64,000 bases of DNA from assembly GCF_900102815.1 (NCBI RefSeq), contig NZ_FNGF01000005.1:434001-498000 (forward strand), written 5' to 3'. A program made the position numbers and the translations under genes. How positions within the stretch are numbered: position 1 is the first letter of the stretch; the number at the start of each line of letters is the position of its first letter. The DNA comes from Glycomyces sambucus (lineage in GTDB: Bacteria; Actinomycetota; Actinomycetes; Mycobacteriales; Micromonosporaceae). The notes under the pieces were generated by a model. That model was not told the DNA's origin. It saw only the letters and a program-made list of their open reading frames with translations, and did not search any database. Below are positions 8,257 through 17,486 of the stretch, piece by piece.

Positions 8257-9107
8257 GCGGCAGCACCACCCTCCACGAGTACCGCACCGGCTGGAAGCGG
8301 GCCGTCATCGAGACCAAGGTCTCGCTCACCAGCATCGGCGACCTCATGGGCTTCATCATGCCCACCGCCATCGCCATCGTCGTCCTGCTGTTCATGCAGC
8401 GCGCGGACTTCGAAGGCGCCCCGGTCTCCCTGGGCTCCATGAACATGCCGAGCCTCATCGGCATGAACGTGGTCTTCGGCGGGATCATCGGCATGGTCGG
8501 CGCCCTCGCCATGGACCGCACCAACGGCACGCTCCTGCGCGCCAAGTCGATGCCCGGCGGCATGACCGGCTACCTGGTCGGGCACCTCGTGTCGACCGCG
8601 ATGTTCATCAGCGTCACCGCGATCGCGCTGCTCGCGGTGGGCCTCCCGCTGTTCGACGGGCTGGAGTTCGGGACCCCCGACCGGTGGATGGTCTTCATCG
8701 CCGTGCTCGCCATGGGGATCGTCGCGACCCTGCCGATCGGCGCGGTCCTCGGGGCGCTGCTCGACAACCCCAAGAACATGGGCCTGGTGATGTTCCCGAT
8801 CATGGGCATGGTCGCGATCTCGGGGATCTTCTACCCGATCACCGCGCTCCCCGGTTGGCTCCAGGGGATCGGCCAGGTCTTCCCGATGTACTGGATGGGC
8901 CTGGGGATGCGGCACGCGCTGCTCCCGGACTCCATGGCCGCCGTCGAGATCGGCGGCGAGTGGCGGACCCTGACGATGTTCGCGGTGCTCGCGCTGTGGG
9001 CGGTGGTCTCGATGGCCCTGGCGCCCAGGCTGCTGCGGCGGATGTCGCGGCGCGAGTCGGGCTCGGCCGTGGCCGCGCGCCGCGCCGACATGCAGCGGGA
9101 CTGGTGA
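8253..9107 (+). CDS. ABC-2 exporter permease
   Basis: 284 residues starting at an ATG within the ATGA overlap, after an AGGAGG site. It has six predicted membrane segments of ABC-2 type. A conserved GMVGALAMDRTNGTLLRAKS stretch follows the first pair, and PITALPGWLQGIGQVFPMYW lies before the last segment, as in daunorubicin-type transporters. It forms the channel for the upstream ATPase. Confidence 0.88.
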   Translation: MSGSTTLHEYRTGWKRAVIETKVSLTSIGDLMGFIMPTAIAIVVLLFMQRADFEGAPVSLGSMNMPSLIGMNVVFGGIIGMVGALAMDRTNGTLLRAKSMPGGMTGYLVGHLVSTAMFISVTAIALLAVGLPLFDGLEFGTPDRWMVFIAVLAMGIVATLPIGAVLGALLDNPKNMGLVMFPIMGMVAISGIFYPITALPGWLQGIGQVFPMYWMGLGMRHALLPDSMAAVEIGGEWRTLTMFAVLALWAVVSMALAPRLLRRMSRRESGSAVAARRADMQRDW

Positions 9108-9114
9108 TCGAGCC

Positions 9115-9342
9115 GTGGCCGGGGACGAGGTCTACAACCGGATCGCGATGCTGCGCGCGGAGCGGGGCGTCTCGCGCCGCCAGCTCGCGGAGGCCCTCGG
9201 CGTGCACTACCAGACCGTGGGCTACCTCGAACGCGGCGAGTACAGCCCCAGCCTGTACCTGGCGCTGAAGCTCGCCGAGTACTTCGAGGTGCCTTTGGAA
9301 GTCGTCTTCTCCACCAAGCCCTTCCCGCGCCTCGGCGCTTGA
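9115..9342 (+). CDS. Small XRE-family HTH regulator
   Basis: 75 residues from a GTG 8 nt after the permease stop. Almost the whole protein is one XRE helix-turn-helix (RIAMLRAERGVSRRQLAEAL, then YQTVGYLERGEYSPSLYLAL), ending in VPLEVVFSTKPFPRL, a tail common to YozG/Cro-like stand-alone regulators. As the last gene of the exporter operon it probably controls that operon, perhaps through the ATGTAG-N8-CTACAT site. No effector domain is present. Confidence 0.85.
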   Translation: MAGDEVYNRIAMLRAERGVSRRQLAEALGVHYQTVGYLERGEYSPSLYLALKLAEYFEVPLEVVFSTKPFPRLGA

Positions 9343-9357
9343 CGGAAGGGCCTCCCG

Positions 9358-9403
9358 CCCCGCGCTCCGGAACACCCCGGCCTCGGCCGTCCGGAGCGCG
9401 GGG
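9358..9403. terminator. Terminator hairpin after the exporter operon
   Basis: 14-bp perfect stem (9358-9371 with 9390-9403) and an 18-nt loop, 15 nt past the XRE stop. Confidence 0.75.
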
Positions 9404-9494
9404 CCTTCTGTTCACGTTCGGGCCACTCCGGTGCCACCGGCGTCTGCGAGCGTGAGGGGCGACCGCCGACACCCCGCTCGCATTGGAGGCCACC

Positions 9495-10994
9495 GTGCCC
9501 ATCGACCGAAGGAAACTGCTCGCCGCCGGAGCCGGAGGCGCCGTCCTCCTCGGCACCCCCGGCATCTCGTTCGCGGCCTCGCGCCCGCAGCTCACCCACG
9601 GCGTCCAGTCCGGCGACGTCACCGAGCGCGGCGCGGTCCTGTGGACCCGCGCCGACCGCGGCTCGCGGATGCGCGTGGAGCTCGCGACCCGCCCGGACTT
9701 CAAGCACGCCCGCGAGATCAAGGGCCCCTCGCTCACGTCCGCGAGCGACTACACCGGGAAGCTGCGGCTCAGCGGGCTCACCCCCGGGAAGACCTACCAC
9801 TACCGGGTCCGCGCCGAGGGCGAGCGCAGGTCCGAGGCCCTGGAGGGCTCGTTCACGACCGCCGCGGACGAGTGCCGCGACGTGGTGTTCCAGTGGTCGG
9901 GCGACCTCGCCGGGCAGGGCTGGGGAATCAACCCCGAGTTCGGCGGGTACCGGATCTTCCAGGCCATGGCCGACGCCGAACCGGACTTCTTCCTGTGCTC
10001 GGGCGACTTCGTGTACGCCGACGGGCCGCTGGTCGAGACCGTCGCACTCCCGGACGGGACCACCTGGCGCAACACCGTCGTGGAGGAGAAGGCGAAGGTC
10101 GCCGAGACCCTGGCGGAGTACCGGGGCCAGTTCAAGTACAACCTGCTCGACGACAACCTGCGCGCGTACCTGGCGCGGGTGCCGATGGTGAACCAGTGGG
10201 ACGACCACGAGGTCACCAACAACTGGTACCCCGGCGAGATCCTGGACCTGCCGCAGTACACCGAGAAGGACGTCGACGTGCTGGCCGCGCGGGCCCGGCA
10301 GGCGTTCGCCGAGTACACGCCCGGCGGGTTCGACGCCGCGGGCCGGATCTACCGCAAGGTCGGGTACGGGCCGCTGCTCGACCTGTTCGTGCTCGACATG
10401 CGGACCTACAAGAGCGCCAACCCGGACGCCGACGGCGCCACCGGGCAGGTCCTCGGCGCGCAGCAGCTCGCGTGGCTCAAGCGCGAGCTGCGCCGCTCCA
10501 AGGCGACCTGGAAGGCCATCGCGGCGGACCTGCCGATCGGGCTCCTCGTCGGCGACGGCGCGGGCGCGTGGGAGGGCATCGCCGAGGGGACCGGCGGCGC
10601 GCCGATGGGCCGCGAGACCGAGATCGCCGACCTCCTGTCGTACTGCAAGCGCGAGGAGGTGCGGAACATGGTGTGGCTGACCGCGGACGTGCACTACACG
10701 GCCGCGCACCACTACAGCCCCGACCGGGCGGTGTTCCAGGACTTCGACCCGTTCTGGGAGTTCGTGTCGGGGCCCTTGAACGCGGGGGCGTTCGGGCCCA
10801 ACCAGCTCGACGCGACGTTCGGCCCGGAGGCGGTCTTCGTCGAGGCCCCGCCGGCCGCGAACACCTCGCCGGCCACGGGCTACCAGTTCTTCGGCGAGGT
10901 GCGCATCGACGCCGAGACCGAGGTGCTCACGGTGGCGCTCAAGGACATCGACGGCGAAGCGCGGTTCACGCAGTCGGTCGAACCGGTGGCGTAG
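9495..10994 (+). CDS. Tat-exported PhoD-like alkaline phosphatase/phosphodiesterase
   Basis: 499 residues from a GTG placed 5 nt after GGAGG. The N-terminus DRRKLLAAGAGG, hydrophobic core and SFAAS site form a twin-arginine signal peptide. A PhoD_N fibronectin-like domain follows (THGVQSGDVTERGAVLWTR), then the calcineurin-like catalytic domain with WSGDLAG, FFLCSGDFVYADGP, NQWDDHEVTNNW and LTADVHYTAAH as metal ligands. It should release phosphate from esters outside the cell. It is a single-gene unit followed by a strong terminator; no Pho box was recognised upstream. Confidence 0.9.
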   Translation: MPIDRRKLLAAGAGGAVLLGTPGISFAASRPQLTHGVQSGDVTERGAVLWTRADRGSRMRVELATRPDFKHAREIKGPSLTSASDYTGKLRLSGLTPGKTYHYRVRAEGERRSEALEGSFTTAADECRDVVFQWSGDLAGQGWGINPEFGGYRIFQAMADAEPDFFLCSGDFVYADGPLVETVALPDGTTWRNTVVEEKAKVAETLAEYRGQFKYNLLDDNLRAYLARVPMVNQWDDHEVTNNWYPGEILDLPQYTEKDVDVLAARARQAFAEYTPGGFDAAGRIYRKVGYGPLLDLFVLDMRTYKSANPDADGATGQVLGAQQLAWLKRELRRSKATWKAIAADLPIGLLVGDGAGAWEGIAEGTGGAPMGRETEIADLLSYCKREEVRNMVWLTADVHYTAAHHYSPDRAVFQDFDPFWEFVSGPLNAGAFGPNQLDATFGPEAVFVEAPPAANTSPATGYQFFGEVRIDAETEVLTVALKDIDGEARFTQSVEPVA

Positions 10995-10999
10995 ACGGA

Positions 11000-11031
11000 G
11001 GCGCCCGCCCCGGGGGACCGGGGCGGGCGCC
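11000..11031. terminator. Bidirectional terminator between phoD and DUF2550
   Basis: 14-bp perfect stem (11000-11013 with 11018-11031) and a 4-nt loop between two convergent genes. Confidence 0.8.
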
Positions 11032-11034
11032 GCG

Positions 11035-11472
11035 TCAGTCGCTCTTGCTGTAGAACGCGGCCCCGGGCGGGGCGGCCTCGAGCCAGCTTAGGAACCCGGT
11101 GACGGCCGAGGTCGTCATCGCGAGCTCGACCTCGCCGGCGGCGTTCATGCAGCGGAGGATCGCCACCTCCGGGGGGAAGATCTGCGCCTCCGGGCCGACC
11201 GGCACGCGGCGGTCGGCGATCTGGAGGTCGTGGCGCGAGAGCGCGTAGCGCGGCCCGAACGCCAGGGAGAACATGCGGTACCAGCGGAGCGTGCCCCGCT
11301 CGTAGACCGCGAATCCGGGGGCCCAGCCGCGGCCTGCCATGTGCTTGGAGAGGCGGGCGGCCATGGCGACCGAGCCCGAGCGGGAGAAGAACGAGCGCCG
11401 GACGTAGGTCAGCACCAGGAACACCGCGACGGCCGCCGCCAGTGCGGCGACGATCAGCAGTGCCTTCAGCAT
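11035..11472 (-). CDS. DUF2550 membrane-anchored protein
   Basis: 145 residues starting MLKALLIVAALAAAVAVFLV, a single N-terminal membrane segment, followed by a short basic loop and a soluble beta-rich domain (WAPGFAVYERGTLRWYRMFS, then RRVPVGPEA). DUF2550 proteins follow atpC in many actinobacteria (Rv1312 in M. tuberculosis), and that linkage is kept here: the gene begins 2 nt after the atpC stop. The function is unknown; the constant position suggests a membrane role tied to ATP synthase expression. Confidence 0.87.
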   Translation of the reverse strand: MLKALLIVAALAAAVAVFLVLTYVRRSFFSRSGSVAMAARLSKHMAGRGWAPGFAVYERGTLRWYRMFSLAFGPRYALSRHDLQIADRRVPVGPEAQIFPPEVAILRCMNAAGEVELAMTTSAVTGFLSWLEAAPPGAAFYSKSD

Positions 11473-11474
11473 GG

Positions 11475-11756
11475 CTATGCCGAAGCGGGGGCGACCGCTT
11501 CGGCGGTCTCGGCGAGGATGGTCACGCCCTCGGTGGTGACCGACAGGAAGCCGCCTTCGATCTTCCAGGCGAGTTCGCCGCCCTCGGCCGGCTGGACGCG
11601 GACCGTGCTGTCGATGCGCAGCTCGCCCAGGAGCGGCTGGTGGCCGGGCAGGACGCCCAGTTCGCCTTCCGTGGTGCGGGCGTAGACGGCCTTGGCCGCT
11701 CCGGACCACACCTTCGAGTCGACTGCCACGACCTCGACGTTCAGTTGCCCTGCCAC
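11475..11756 (-). CDS. atpC: F1F0 ATP synthase epsilon subunit, short form
   Basis: 93 residues. The N-terminal beta-sandwich is complete: LNVEVVAVDSKVWSGAA, RTTEGELGVLPGHQPLLGEL and GGFLSVTTEGVTILAE. It stops right after that domain, so the C-terminal helical hairpin that can inhibit ATP hydrolysis in longer epsilon subunits (about 120-135 residues) is missing. No atpD or other atp gene lies upstream; the next gene is crp, 165 nt away. The subunit must therefore be expressed apart from the rest of the synthase operon. AAGGAG (minus strand, 11761-11766) is its Shine-Dalgarno. Confidence 0.9.
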   Translation of the reverse strand: MAGQLNVEVVAVDSKVWSGAAKAVYARTTEGELGVLPGHQPLLGELRIDSTVRVQPAEGGELAWKIEGGFLSVTTEGVTILAETAEAVAPASA

Positions 11757-11878
11757 AACGCTCCTTCAGTCAGACTCCGGGATGGTTACCGGAAGTCTAA
11801 ACGGCGGGACCTGCGGGCGTCCATTCGCCCAAGGGCGCTACCGGAGGTGATGAGGGGCACTACCTGGCGAACGACGAA

Positions 11879-11901
11879 GGCCCCCGGCGATGCCGAGGGC
11901 C
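11879..11901. terminator. Terminator hairpin after crp
   Basis: 10-bp stem with one mismatch (11879-11888 with 11892-11901) and a 3-nt loop, 20 nt beyond the crp stop on the minus strand. Confidence 0.6.
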
Positions 11902-11921
11902 CCGAAGTTCGTCCGGAAGCG

Positions 11922-12599
11922 TTACACGCGCGCGCGGCGGGCGAGGCGCTCCGGGTCCATGATGATGACGCTCTTGCCGTCCAGGCGCAGCCAGCCGCGC
12001 CCGGCGAAGTCGGCGAGGGCCTTGTTCACGGTCTCGCGGGAGGCGCCGACGAGCTGGGCCAGCTCCTCCTGGGTGAGGTCGTGGGTGACGCGCAGGACGC
12101 CGCCGTCGCGGGTGCCGAAGCGGCTCGCCATGTGCAGCAGGGCCTTGGCCACGCGGCCGGGCACGTCGGTGAAGATGAGGTCCGCCATGGAGTCGTTGGT
12201 GCGACGCAGCCGGCGTGCTATCACCCTGAGCAGCTGCTCGGCGATCTCGGGGCGGTTCGCGAGCCACGGCCGCAGCGCGGTCTTGGACAGGCGGGCCATG
12301 CGAGTGTCGGTGAGAGCGGTGGCGGTGGCGGTGCGGGGTCCGGGGTCGAAGAGCGCGAGCTCGCCGACCATGTCGGACGGGCCCATGACCGCGATCAGGT
12401 TCTGGCGGCCGTCGGCGGAGCGGCGCCCGAGCTTCACCTTCCCGGACATGACGATGTACAGACTGTCGCCCGGCTCGTTCTCGGTGAAGACGGTCTGGCC
12501 CTTGTTGATGTCGACGTACTCCATCTCTTTGATGAGCGACTCGACAGCTTCAGGGTCGACCCCCTTGAAGAGGGCGGCTCTCGCCAATACGTCTTCCAT
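11922..12599 (-). CDS. crp: Crp/Fnr family cAMP-responsive global regulator
   Basis: 225 residues. The cyclic-nucleotide-binding domain has [15 protein letters not shown] and the phosphate-binding cassette [18 protein letters not shown] long dimer helix and a Crp-type winged HTH follow ([20 protein letters not shown]). It is the orthologue of actinobacterial Crp/GlxR by position, with marP, NUDIX, TlpA and nth upstream on the same strand as in M. tuberculosis Rv3671c-Rv3676. The start is set at [11 protein letters not shown] (12599), the usual N-terminus; an in-frame GTG at 12611 would add four residues. Confidence 0.92.
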   Translation of the reverse strand: MEDVLARAALFKGVDPEAVESLIKEMEYVDINKGQTVFTENEPGDSLYIVMSGKVKLGRRSADGRQNLIAVMGPSDMVGELALFDPGPRTATATALTDTRMARLSKTALRPWLANRPEIAEQLLRVIARRLRRTNDSMADLIFTDVPGRVAKALLHMASRFGTRDGGVLRVTHDLTQEELAQLVGASRETVNKALADFAGRGWLRLDGKSVIIMDPERLARRARV

Positions 12600-12935
12600 G
12601 TCCGTTCGCACCTTTCTTCAACGCACCGCTAGTGCAAGTACTGAGTCTATGCCTCTTGTCCGCATTGCGGGAGCGAGACCCCCGTAAATCCACATGCGCA
12701 CCGTGCCGCCGGAATCGACATTCGTATCCGAATGAATGCCTTCCGTCCGTTCCGAGCGTCACCGCGTGAGACTCGCCTCGCCGTCTCAGCTGCGCAAACT
12801 TATGGCTCGCAAGCTTCGCCAAGGGGTGGTTTCCTTCCGGTGAACGGAATGCGTCGACGGCGACCGATACAGCCTACCCGCATTGTGACCTCAGGCCCAA
12901 CATCAGGCAAGGACGAGATTCCCCAAGATCGCACA
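12600..12935. other. Intergenic region between crp and marP
   Basis: 336 bp without a convincing gene. It holds the crp promoter on the minus strand and the 3' flank of marP. No perfect TGTGA-N6-TCACA Crp site was found. Nothing else stands out. Confidence 0.5.
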
Positions 12936-14132
12936 TCACGTGCACGAACCGGTCCCGACGGCCCCGCTCGCGGTGCGGCCCGCGTCGAGGACGGCCGCGG
13001 ACTCGTCCATCGTGAGCGCGTACCCGGTCTCGGGGTCGTCGACGGCGGCCGCGAAGATCACGCCGATCACCTCCCCTTCGGGGTTGAGGAGCGGGCCGCC
13101 GGAGTTGCCGCCGATGATCTGCGCGTAGAGCTGGTAGACCTCGCGGGTGACGGTGCCGTCGTCGTAGATGTCGGGGCCGGTGACGATGCGCGCCTCGCGG
13201 ACCCGCGCGGCCGTGGCCGTGTACGGGCCGCCGCCGGGGTAGCCGAGGACGATCGCGTCGTCGCCGGAGGCGGCGGTGGCCGACTCGATCGGCAGCGGGT
13301 CGGCGCCGAGGCCGGGGACGTGGAGGATCGCGAGGTCCTTGTCGGGCTCGAAGACGATGACCTCGGCTTCGAGGAGGTCGCCTTCGGACTCGACGCGGAC
13401 GTCGTCGGTGCCGGCGACCACGTGGGCGTTGGTGACCACGAGCTCGTCGTCGTAGACGAAGCTGGAGCCCTCGATCTGGCGGTCGCAGGAGCCGGCCGAG
13501 CCGTGCACCTTGAGGACCGAGTCCTCGGCGTCCCGGACGACTGAGGAGGCGGCCAGCTCGGGGTCGGGCGGGTCGACGTCGCGGACCTGGGTGGGGTCGA
13601 TGCCGTAGAAGATGTTCGGCATCCCGGAGGTGTTCAGCTCCTCGCGGAGGCGGTCGTAGACCCCGCGGACGGCCTCGGGCATGTTCTCGTCGATGCCGCC
13701 GACGATGCTGGAGTTGCGGATCGCGGCCGAGATCGCCGGGAGCGGCAGGCTCGCGAGGGGCGCGGCGGCCATCCACGTCACGAGCAGGACCGCGGCGACG
13801 GAGATGATCGGGCCGAGGAAGTGGTCGAGGCGCCGGGAGCCGTTGGTCCTGAGCTTCTTGCGGAGCCGGTAGCCGATCGCGGTCATGAGGGCCTGGCCGC
13901 CGAGGGCGAGCGCGAAGACGATGACGAGGGCGACCACGAGCTTGGCGACCGGCTCGCGGTAGAAGTCGGCGGCCCAGGGGGCGAGCTGGATGCCCAGGAG
14001 GGCGCCGCCGAGGAAGCCGAAGAAGGTCGCGGCCGAGAGGATGAAGCCCTGCCGGTAGCCGTTGACGGCGAACAGGAGCGCCAGCAGCACGATGATCACG
14101 TCGACGAGGAGTCCCGCACCGTTCGCGCTCAT
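12936..14132 (-). CDS. marP: MarP-type membrane serine protease (acid resistance)
   Basis: 398 residues. Four N-terminal transmembrane segments of the CvpA type precede a periplasmic chymotrypsin-like domain. The catalytic triad reads His237 (TNAHVV), Asp266 (DKDLAIL) and Ser344 (GGNSGGPL). Cys216 and Cys397 match the redox-regulated disulfide of M. tuberculosis MarP. MarP supports survival in acid and oxidative stress by processing cell-wall hydrolases; that role is inferred from homology. The gene is the last of the nth-TlpA-NUDIX-marP run, starting 28 nt after the NUDIX stop. Confidence 0.93.
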   Translation of the reverse strand: MSANGAGLLVDVIIVLLALLFAVNGYRQGFILSAATFFGFLGGALLGIQLAPWAADFYREPVAKLVVALVIVFALALGGQALMTAIGYRLRKKLRTNGSRRLDHFLGPIISVAAVLLVTWMAAAPLASLPLPAISAAIRNSSIVGGIDENMPEAVRGVYDRLREELNTSGMPNIFYGIDPTQVRDVDPPDPELAASSVVRDAEDSVLKVHGSAGSCDRQIEGSSFVYDDELVVTNAHVVAGTDDVRVESEGDLLEAEVIVFEPDKDLAILHVPGLGADPLPIESATAASGDDAIVLGYPGGGPYTATAARVREARIVTGPDIYDDGTVTREVYQLYAQIIGGNSGGPLLNPEGEVIGVIFAAAVDDPETGYALTMDESAAVLDAGRTASGAVGTGSCT

Positions 14133-14160
14133 CCGCCACCCCGCAATCGGTCGAGAGCCG

Positions 14161-14805
14161 CTAGCGCCGTTCGAGTTCCATGGCGCGTCCGCGGTCCCAG
14201 GGGCGGGACCAGCCGCCCAGGTCCAGTAGCCACGACAGTACCCCGGCGGTGAAGCCCCAAATCAGCGGCACGCCAGCGACTTCGAAACCGGGGCCGCTGC
14301 GCCCGGACGGGTAGCCGACCGTGCCGCGGGAGGCGGGATCGGCGAGGAGCGGGAGCGGGACCTGGTGCGCGGCGGCGACTTCGGAGGCGGCCTGCGGGGC
14401 GACGGTGTGGGGGCGGCGCCACAGGGCGAGCACGGGCGTGACGGCGAAGCCGGAGACGGGGATCCACAGCGGCGGGAGGGTCGCGCCGACGCTGACCGAG
14501 GCCGGGTCGACGGCGAGCTCCTCGGCGGCCTCGCGGAGGGCGGTGGCGGCCGCGTCGGCGTCGCCGGGGTCGGCCGCGCCGCCGGGGAACGCGACCTCGC
14601 CGGGGTGGTGGCGCAGGGTCGCGGCGCGCTGCTGGAGCAGGACCGAGGGCCCGGAGCCGCTCTCGCACAGCAGGACCAGGACCGCGGCGGTGCGGGCGTC
14701 CTCGCGGGCGTGGGGGCGCAGGTGGCCCTCGATGACGCGCTCGGCGGTCGGGCCCTGGGCCTCGGCCGCGGCCTTGAGCAGCGGCTCCCACCAGGACGGG
14801 TTCAC
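14161..14805 (-). CDS. NUDIX hydrolase, CoA pyrophosphatase type
   Basis: 214 residues from a GTG that overlaps the upstream stop by 4 nt. The UPF0035 CoA-diphosphatase signature is seen as LLQQRAATLRHHPGEVAFPG followed by the Nudix box (GGAADPGD, then ALREAAEEL). It probably hydrolyses CoA or its derivatives to 4'-phosphopantetheine and 3',5'-ADP. The position matches Rv3672c in M. tuberculosis. Confidence 0.88.
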   Translation of the reverse strand: MNPSWWEPLLKAAAEAQGPTAERVIEGHLRPHAREDARTAAVLVLLCESGSGPSVLLQQRAATLRHHPGEVAFPGGAADPGDADAAATALREAAEELAVDPASVSVGATLPPLWIPVSGFAVTPVLALWRRPHTVAPQAASEVAAAHQVPLPLLADPASRGTVGYPSGRSGPGFEVAGVPLIWGFTAGVLSWLLDLGGWSRPWDRGRAMELERR

Positions 14806-15347
14806 GCCAGCTCCAGGCCGAAGGCGTCGGCGGCGGCCTCGGTGAGGCCCGCGGCGGTGACGCCGGGTTCGACGATGAGCCGCGCGACGGTGCCGTCGGG
14901 GGCGACGAGCGCGATGCCGGGGAGGGCCGGGACGCCGAGCGCGATGCGGACCTCCTCGTCGGGGTCGGCCACGGACGGGTAGGTCATGCCGAAGTCCTCG
15001 GCGAACCAGCGGCCCCTGTCGTCGGTGTCGGCGGTGTCGACGCCGAGGACGTCGACCTGGTCGCCGTGGGCCCGGTAGAACGCCTCGATCTCGGGGGCCT
15101 CGTCCTGGCACGGCACGCACCAGCTCGCCCACAGGACGACCACGAGGGGCTTCCCGGCGGTGCCGACGGCGGTCGCGGTGCCGTCGCCGAGGCAGTCGAG
15201 TTCGAGGTCGCCGACGCCGGCGACGGGGACGGTCCCGGAGGTGCACGCGACGGACCACGTGGGCCCGTCGGTGCCCGGGGTGTCGTCGGGGGCGGCGGTG
15301 CAGGCCGCGAGGAGCAGGAGCGGCAGGGCCGCCAGGGCCCGCCTCAC
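14802..15347 (-). CDS. TlpA/ResA-like thioredoxin lipoprotein
   Basis: 181 residues from a GTG overlapping the nth stop. The short signal peptide ends in the lipobox LLAAC (Cys17). The thioredoxin fold carries WASWCVPC (CVPC redox pair) and cis-Pro VPALPG. It should act as an extracytoplasmic thiol-disulfide reductase, plausibly on cytochrome c or cell-wall proteins. It matches Rv3673c by position. Confidence 0.9.
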   Translation of the reverse strand: MRRALAALPLLLLAACTAAPDDTPGTDGPTWSVACTSGTVPVAGVGDLELDCLGDGTATAVGTAGKPLVVVLWASWCVPCQDEAPEIEAFYRAHGDQVDVLGVDTADTDDRGRWFAEDFGMTYPSVADPDEEVRIALGVPALPGIALVAPDGTVARLIVEPGVTAAGLTEAAADAFGLELA

Positions 15348-16132
15348 GGGCCCACCGCGGGCTCGCCGCGCCGTCCCGCGCCGGCCTCGGCCGCCAGGCG
15401 GATGAGCTCGTCGACGTTGTCGCCCCTGAGGAGCTTCGCGGCCTCGGCCGGGTCGGTGGGGCCCTCGCCGTAGGAGGGGCACAGGGAGGCGAGCGTGCAC
15501 GCGCCGCACGCGGGTTTGCGGGCGATGCAGACGCGGCGGCCGTGGAAGATGATGCGGTGGGAGAACATGGTCCACTCGCGGGGCTCGATGAGCTTCTGGA
15601 GCGCGAACTCCAGCTTCACCGGGTCCTTGCCGTCGGTCAGCTTGAGCCGGTTGGTGATCCGGATCATGTGGGTGTCGACGGTGATGCCGGGGACGCCGAA
15701 GGCGTTGCCGCGGATGACGTTCGCGGTCTTGCGGCCGATGCCGGGGAGCTTCACCAGCTCGTCCATGCCTTCGGGGAGCGTGCCGCCGTGGTCGGCGACG
15801 AGGGCCTTGCCGAGGCCGATGATCGAGCGGGTCTTGTTGCGGTAGAAGCCGGTCGGGCGGATGATCTCCTCGACGTCCTCGGGGTTCGCCTCGGCGTAGT
15901 CGGCCGCGTCGCGGTACTTCGCGAACAGCGCGGGGGTGGTGAGGTTGACGCGCACGTCGGTGCACTGGGCCGAGAGGATCGTGGCGACGGCGAGCTGGAG
16001 CGGGTCCGCGTAGTCGAGTTCGCAGTGCGCGTCGGGGTGGGCCGCGGCGAGGAGCCGGTCGATCCTGCGGGCCCGCCGCTTCTTCGCGAGGTCGGTCTCG
16101 GCGCCGTCTCGGCGCGGCGTACGGGCCATCAT
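15344..16132 (-). CDS. nth: Endonuclease III
   Basis: 262 residues. The HhH-GPD fold shows [11 protein letters not shown] with the catalytic Lys, and VDTHMIR with the catalytic Asp. The 4Fe-4S loop is C-x6-C-x2-C-x5-C ([17 protein letters not shown]). It removes oxidised pyrimidines and nicks the abasic site in base-excision repair. The N-terminal ~20 residues are basic. It heads the nth-TlpA-NUDIX-marP run; the stop/start overlap with the TlpA gene indicates an operon. Confidence 0.95.
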   Translation of the reverse strand: MMARTPRRDGAETDLAKKRRARRIDRLLAAAHPDAHCELDYADPLQLAVATILSAQCTDVRVNLTTPALFAKYRDAADYAEANPEDVEEIIRPTGFYRNKTRSIIGLGKALVADHGGTLPEGMDELVKLPGIGRKTANVIRGNAFGVPGITVDTHMIRITNRLKLTDGKDPVKLEFALQKLIEPREWTMFSHRIIFHGRRVCIARKPACGACTLASLCPSYGEGPTDPAEAAKLLRGDNVDELIRLAAEAGAGRRGEPAVGP

Positions 16133-16157
16133 TTCGTCCGTTTGGCGTCGGCGGCGG

Positions 16158-17297
16158 TCACCCCGTCATGGTACGCGCGCGGACGCCGAACCGCCTGCGG
16201 CCTCGCAGGAGCAAGGCGCCCAGCCCGAGCAGCCCGCCGCCCGCGGCGGTGGCCGCCGCGCTCCAGACCGCGGGGACGGACGCGGACACCTCGGCGGGCG
16301 GGGGGTCGGCGGCGACGGCCGCGGCCGCGTCGACGATCCCGGCCCCGAGCCCGGCGCCCGCGGGGTGCGCGGTCGAGGTCAGGGCCCGGCGCACCTGCGC
16401 GGCGGTCCAGTCCGGGTGGGCCGAGCGGACCAGGGCCGCGGCGCCGGAGACGATCGCGGCGGCGAAGGACGTGCCCGTGACGGTCCTGTGGCCCCCGGCG
16501 GCGTCGGCCGCGGTCAGCTCCGCGCCGGGCGCGGCGAGGTCGGTCCCCTCGCCGGCGACGGCGGTGCGCCACCGCTCGCCCTCGCGGTCGGTGCCGGTGA
16601 CGGCGAGGACGGTGTCGATCCGGGCGGGGAACCACACCTCTTCCTCCCCGCCCGCACCGTCCGCCCCGGCGTCGTCGGGCTTCAGGTTCCCGGTGCAGGC
16701 CACCACGACCACGTCGTGGCGCTCGGCGTAGGCGACGGCCTCGGCGAACGGCGCGGAGTCGTAGTGCCCGCCGAGGGAGAGGTTGACGACGTCGGCGCCG
16801 TTGTCGACGGCCCAGCGCACGGCCGCGCCGACCATCGACGAGTCGTGGTACCGGTTCTCGTCGTCCAGGACCCGCACCGGCAGGATCTCGGCCGCGGGGG
16901 CCATCCCGGGGCGGCCGCCGACCGGGCGGGCGGCGATGAGGCTCGCGACGGCCGTGCCGTGGCCGACCGGGTCGGCCTGTCCGAAGGCCCGCTCGTAGAC
17001 CGGGTCCTCGTCCGAACCGAGGGCCAGGAGCCGGGGTTCGGCGCCCGGGTCGGCGTCGACGTAGCTGCGGCCGGGGAGCACGGCGCCGGCGAGGTCGGGG
17101 TGGTCGGCGTCGACGCCGGAGTCGACCACCGCCACGACGACCCCCGCGCCGTCGGCCGTCGGCCAGGCGGGCGGCGCCCCCGCCGCCGCGACCTGCCACG
17201 GGACCGGCGAGGCGGCCCCGGAGGGTGCGGACAGCAAGAGCGCCAACAGCGTCGAACAGACGCAGGCCATCACGTATCGAGCAGCGCGGTTCCCCAT
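16158..17297 (-). CDS. Mycosin-like S8 serine protease (type VII secretion)
   Basis: 379 residues. A signal peptide ([18 protein letters not shown]) is followed by a subtilisin domain with Asp in [13 protein letters not shown], His in [11 protein letters not shown] and Ser in [13 protein letters not shown]-terminal membrane segment ([14 protein letters not shown]) precedes a basic tail (RGRRRFG). This is the layout of MycP mycosins, the membrane-bound proteases needed for ESX/T7SS function. The gene is divergent from an SseB-domain protein also typical of T7SS loci, though no EccB/C/D/E genes are in the window. The start is uncertain; GTG 17330 is an alternative. Confidence 0.85.
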   Translation of the reverse strand: MGNRAARYVMACVCSTLLALLLSAPSGAASPVPWQVAAAGAPPAWPTADGAGVVVAVVDSGVDADHPDLAGAVLPGRSYVDADPGAEPRLLALGSDEDPVYERAFGQADPVGHGTAVASLIAARPVGGRPGMAPAAEILPVRVLDDENRYHDSSMVGAAVRWAVDNGADVVNLSLGGHYDSAPFAEAVAYAERHDVVVVACTGNLKPDDAGADGAGGEEEVWFPARIDTVLAVTGTDREGERWRTAVAGEGTDLAAPGAELTAADAAGGHRTVTGTSFAAAIVSGAAALVRSAHPDWTAAQVRRALTSTAHPAGAGLGAGIVDAAAAVAADPPPAEVSASVPAVWSAAATAAGGGLLGLGALLLRGRRRFGVRARTMTG

Positions 17298-17486
17298 CAG
17301 AGCGGGATCGTTACACAGCGACAGGCCCACAGCGTGGGAATGACACGCGATCTCCTTTATGATTTCGTTATTGTCAGCCTACTGAACGAAGCTTGACAAC
17401 GCCCTCGCGTTACGGTGACCATCGCGAGGGGACGCCGCGTTCGCTCGACACCGCCCCATCCAAGACCGGTAGGGGGGAAGGGCTGA

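Noticed and set aside
17330-17346. A leader peptide before the mycosin gene (GTG at 17346 on the minus strand with AAAGGAG upstream)
   Set aside because: The frame is only 11 codons, with no attenuator-like hairpin or codon bias, so support is too weak to annotate.
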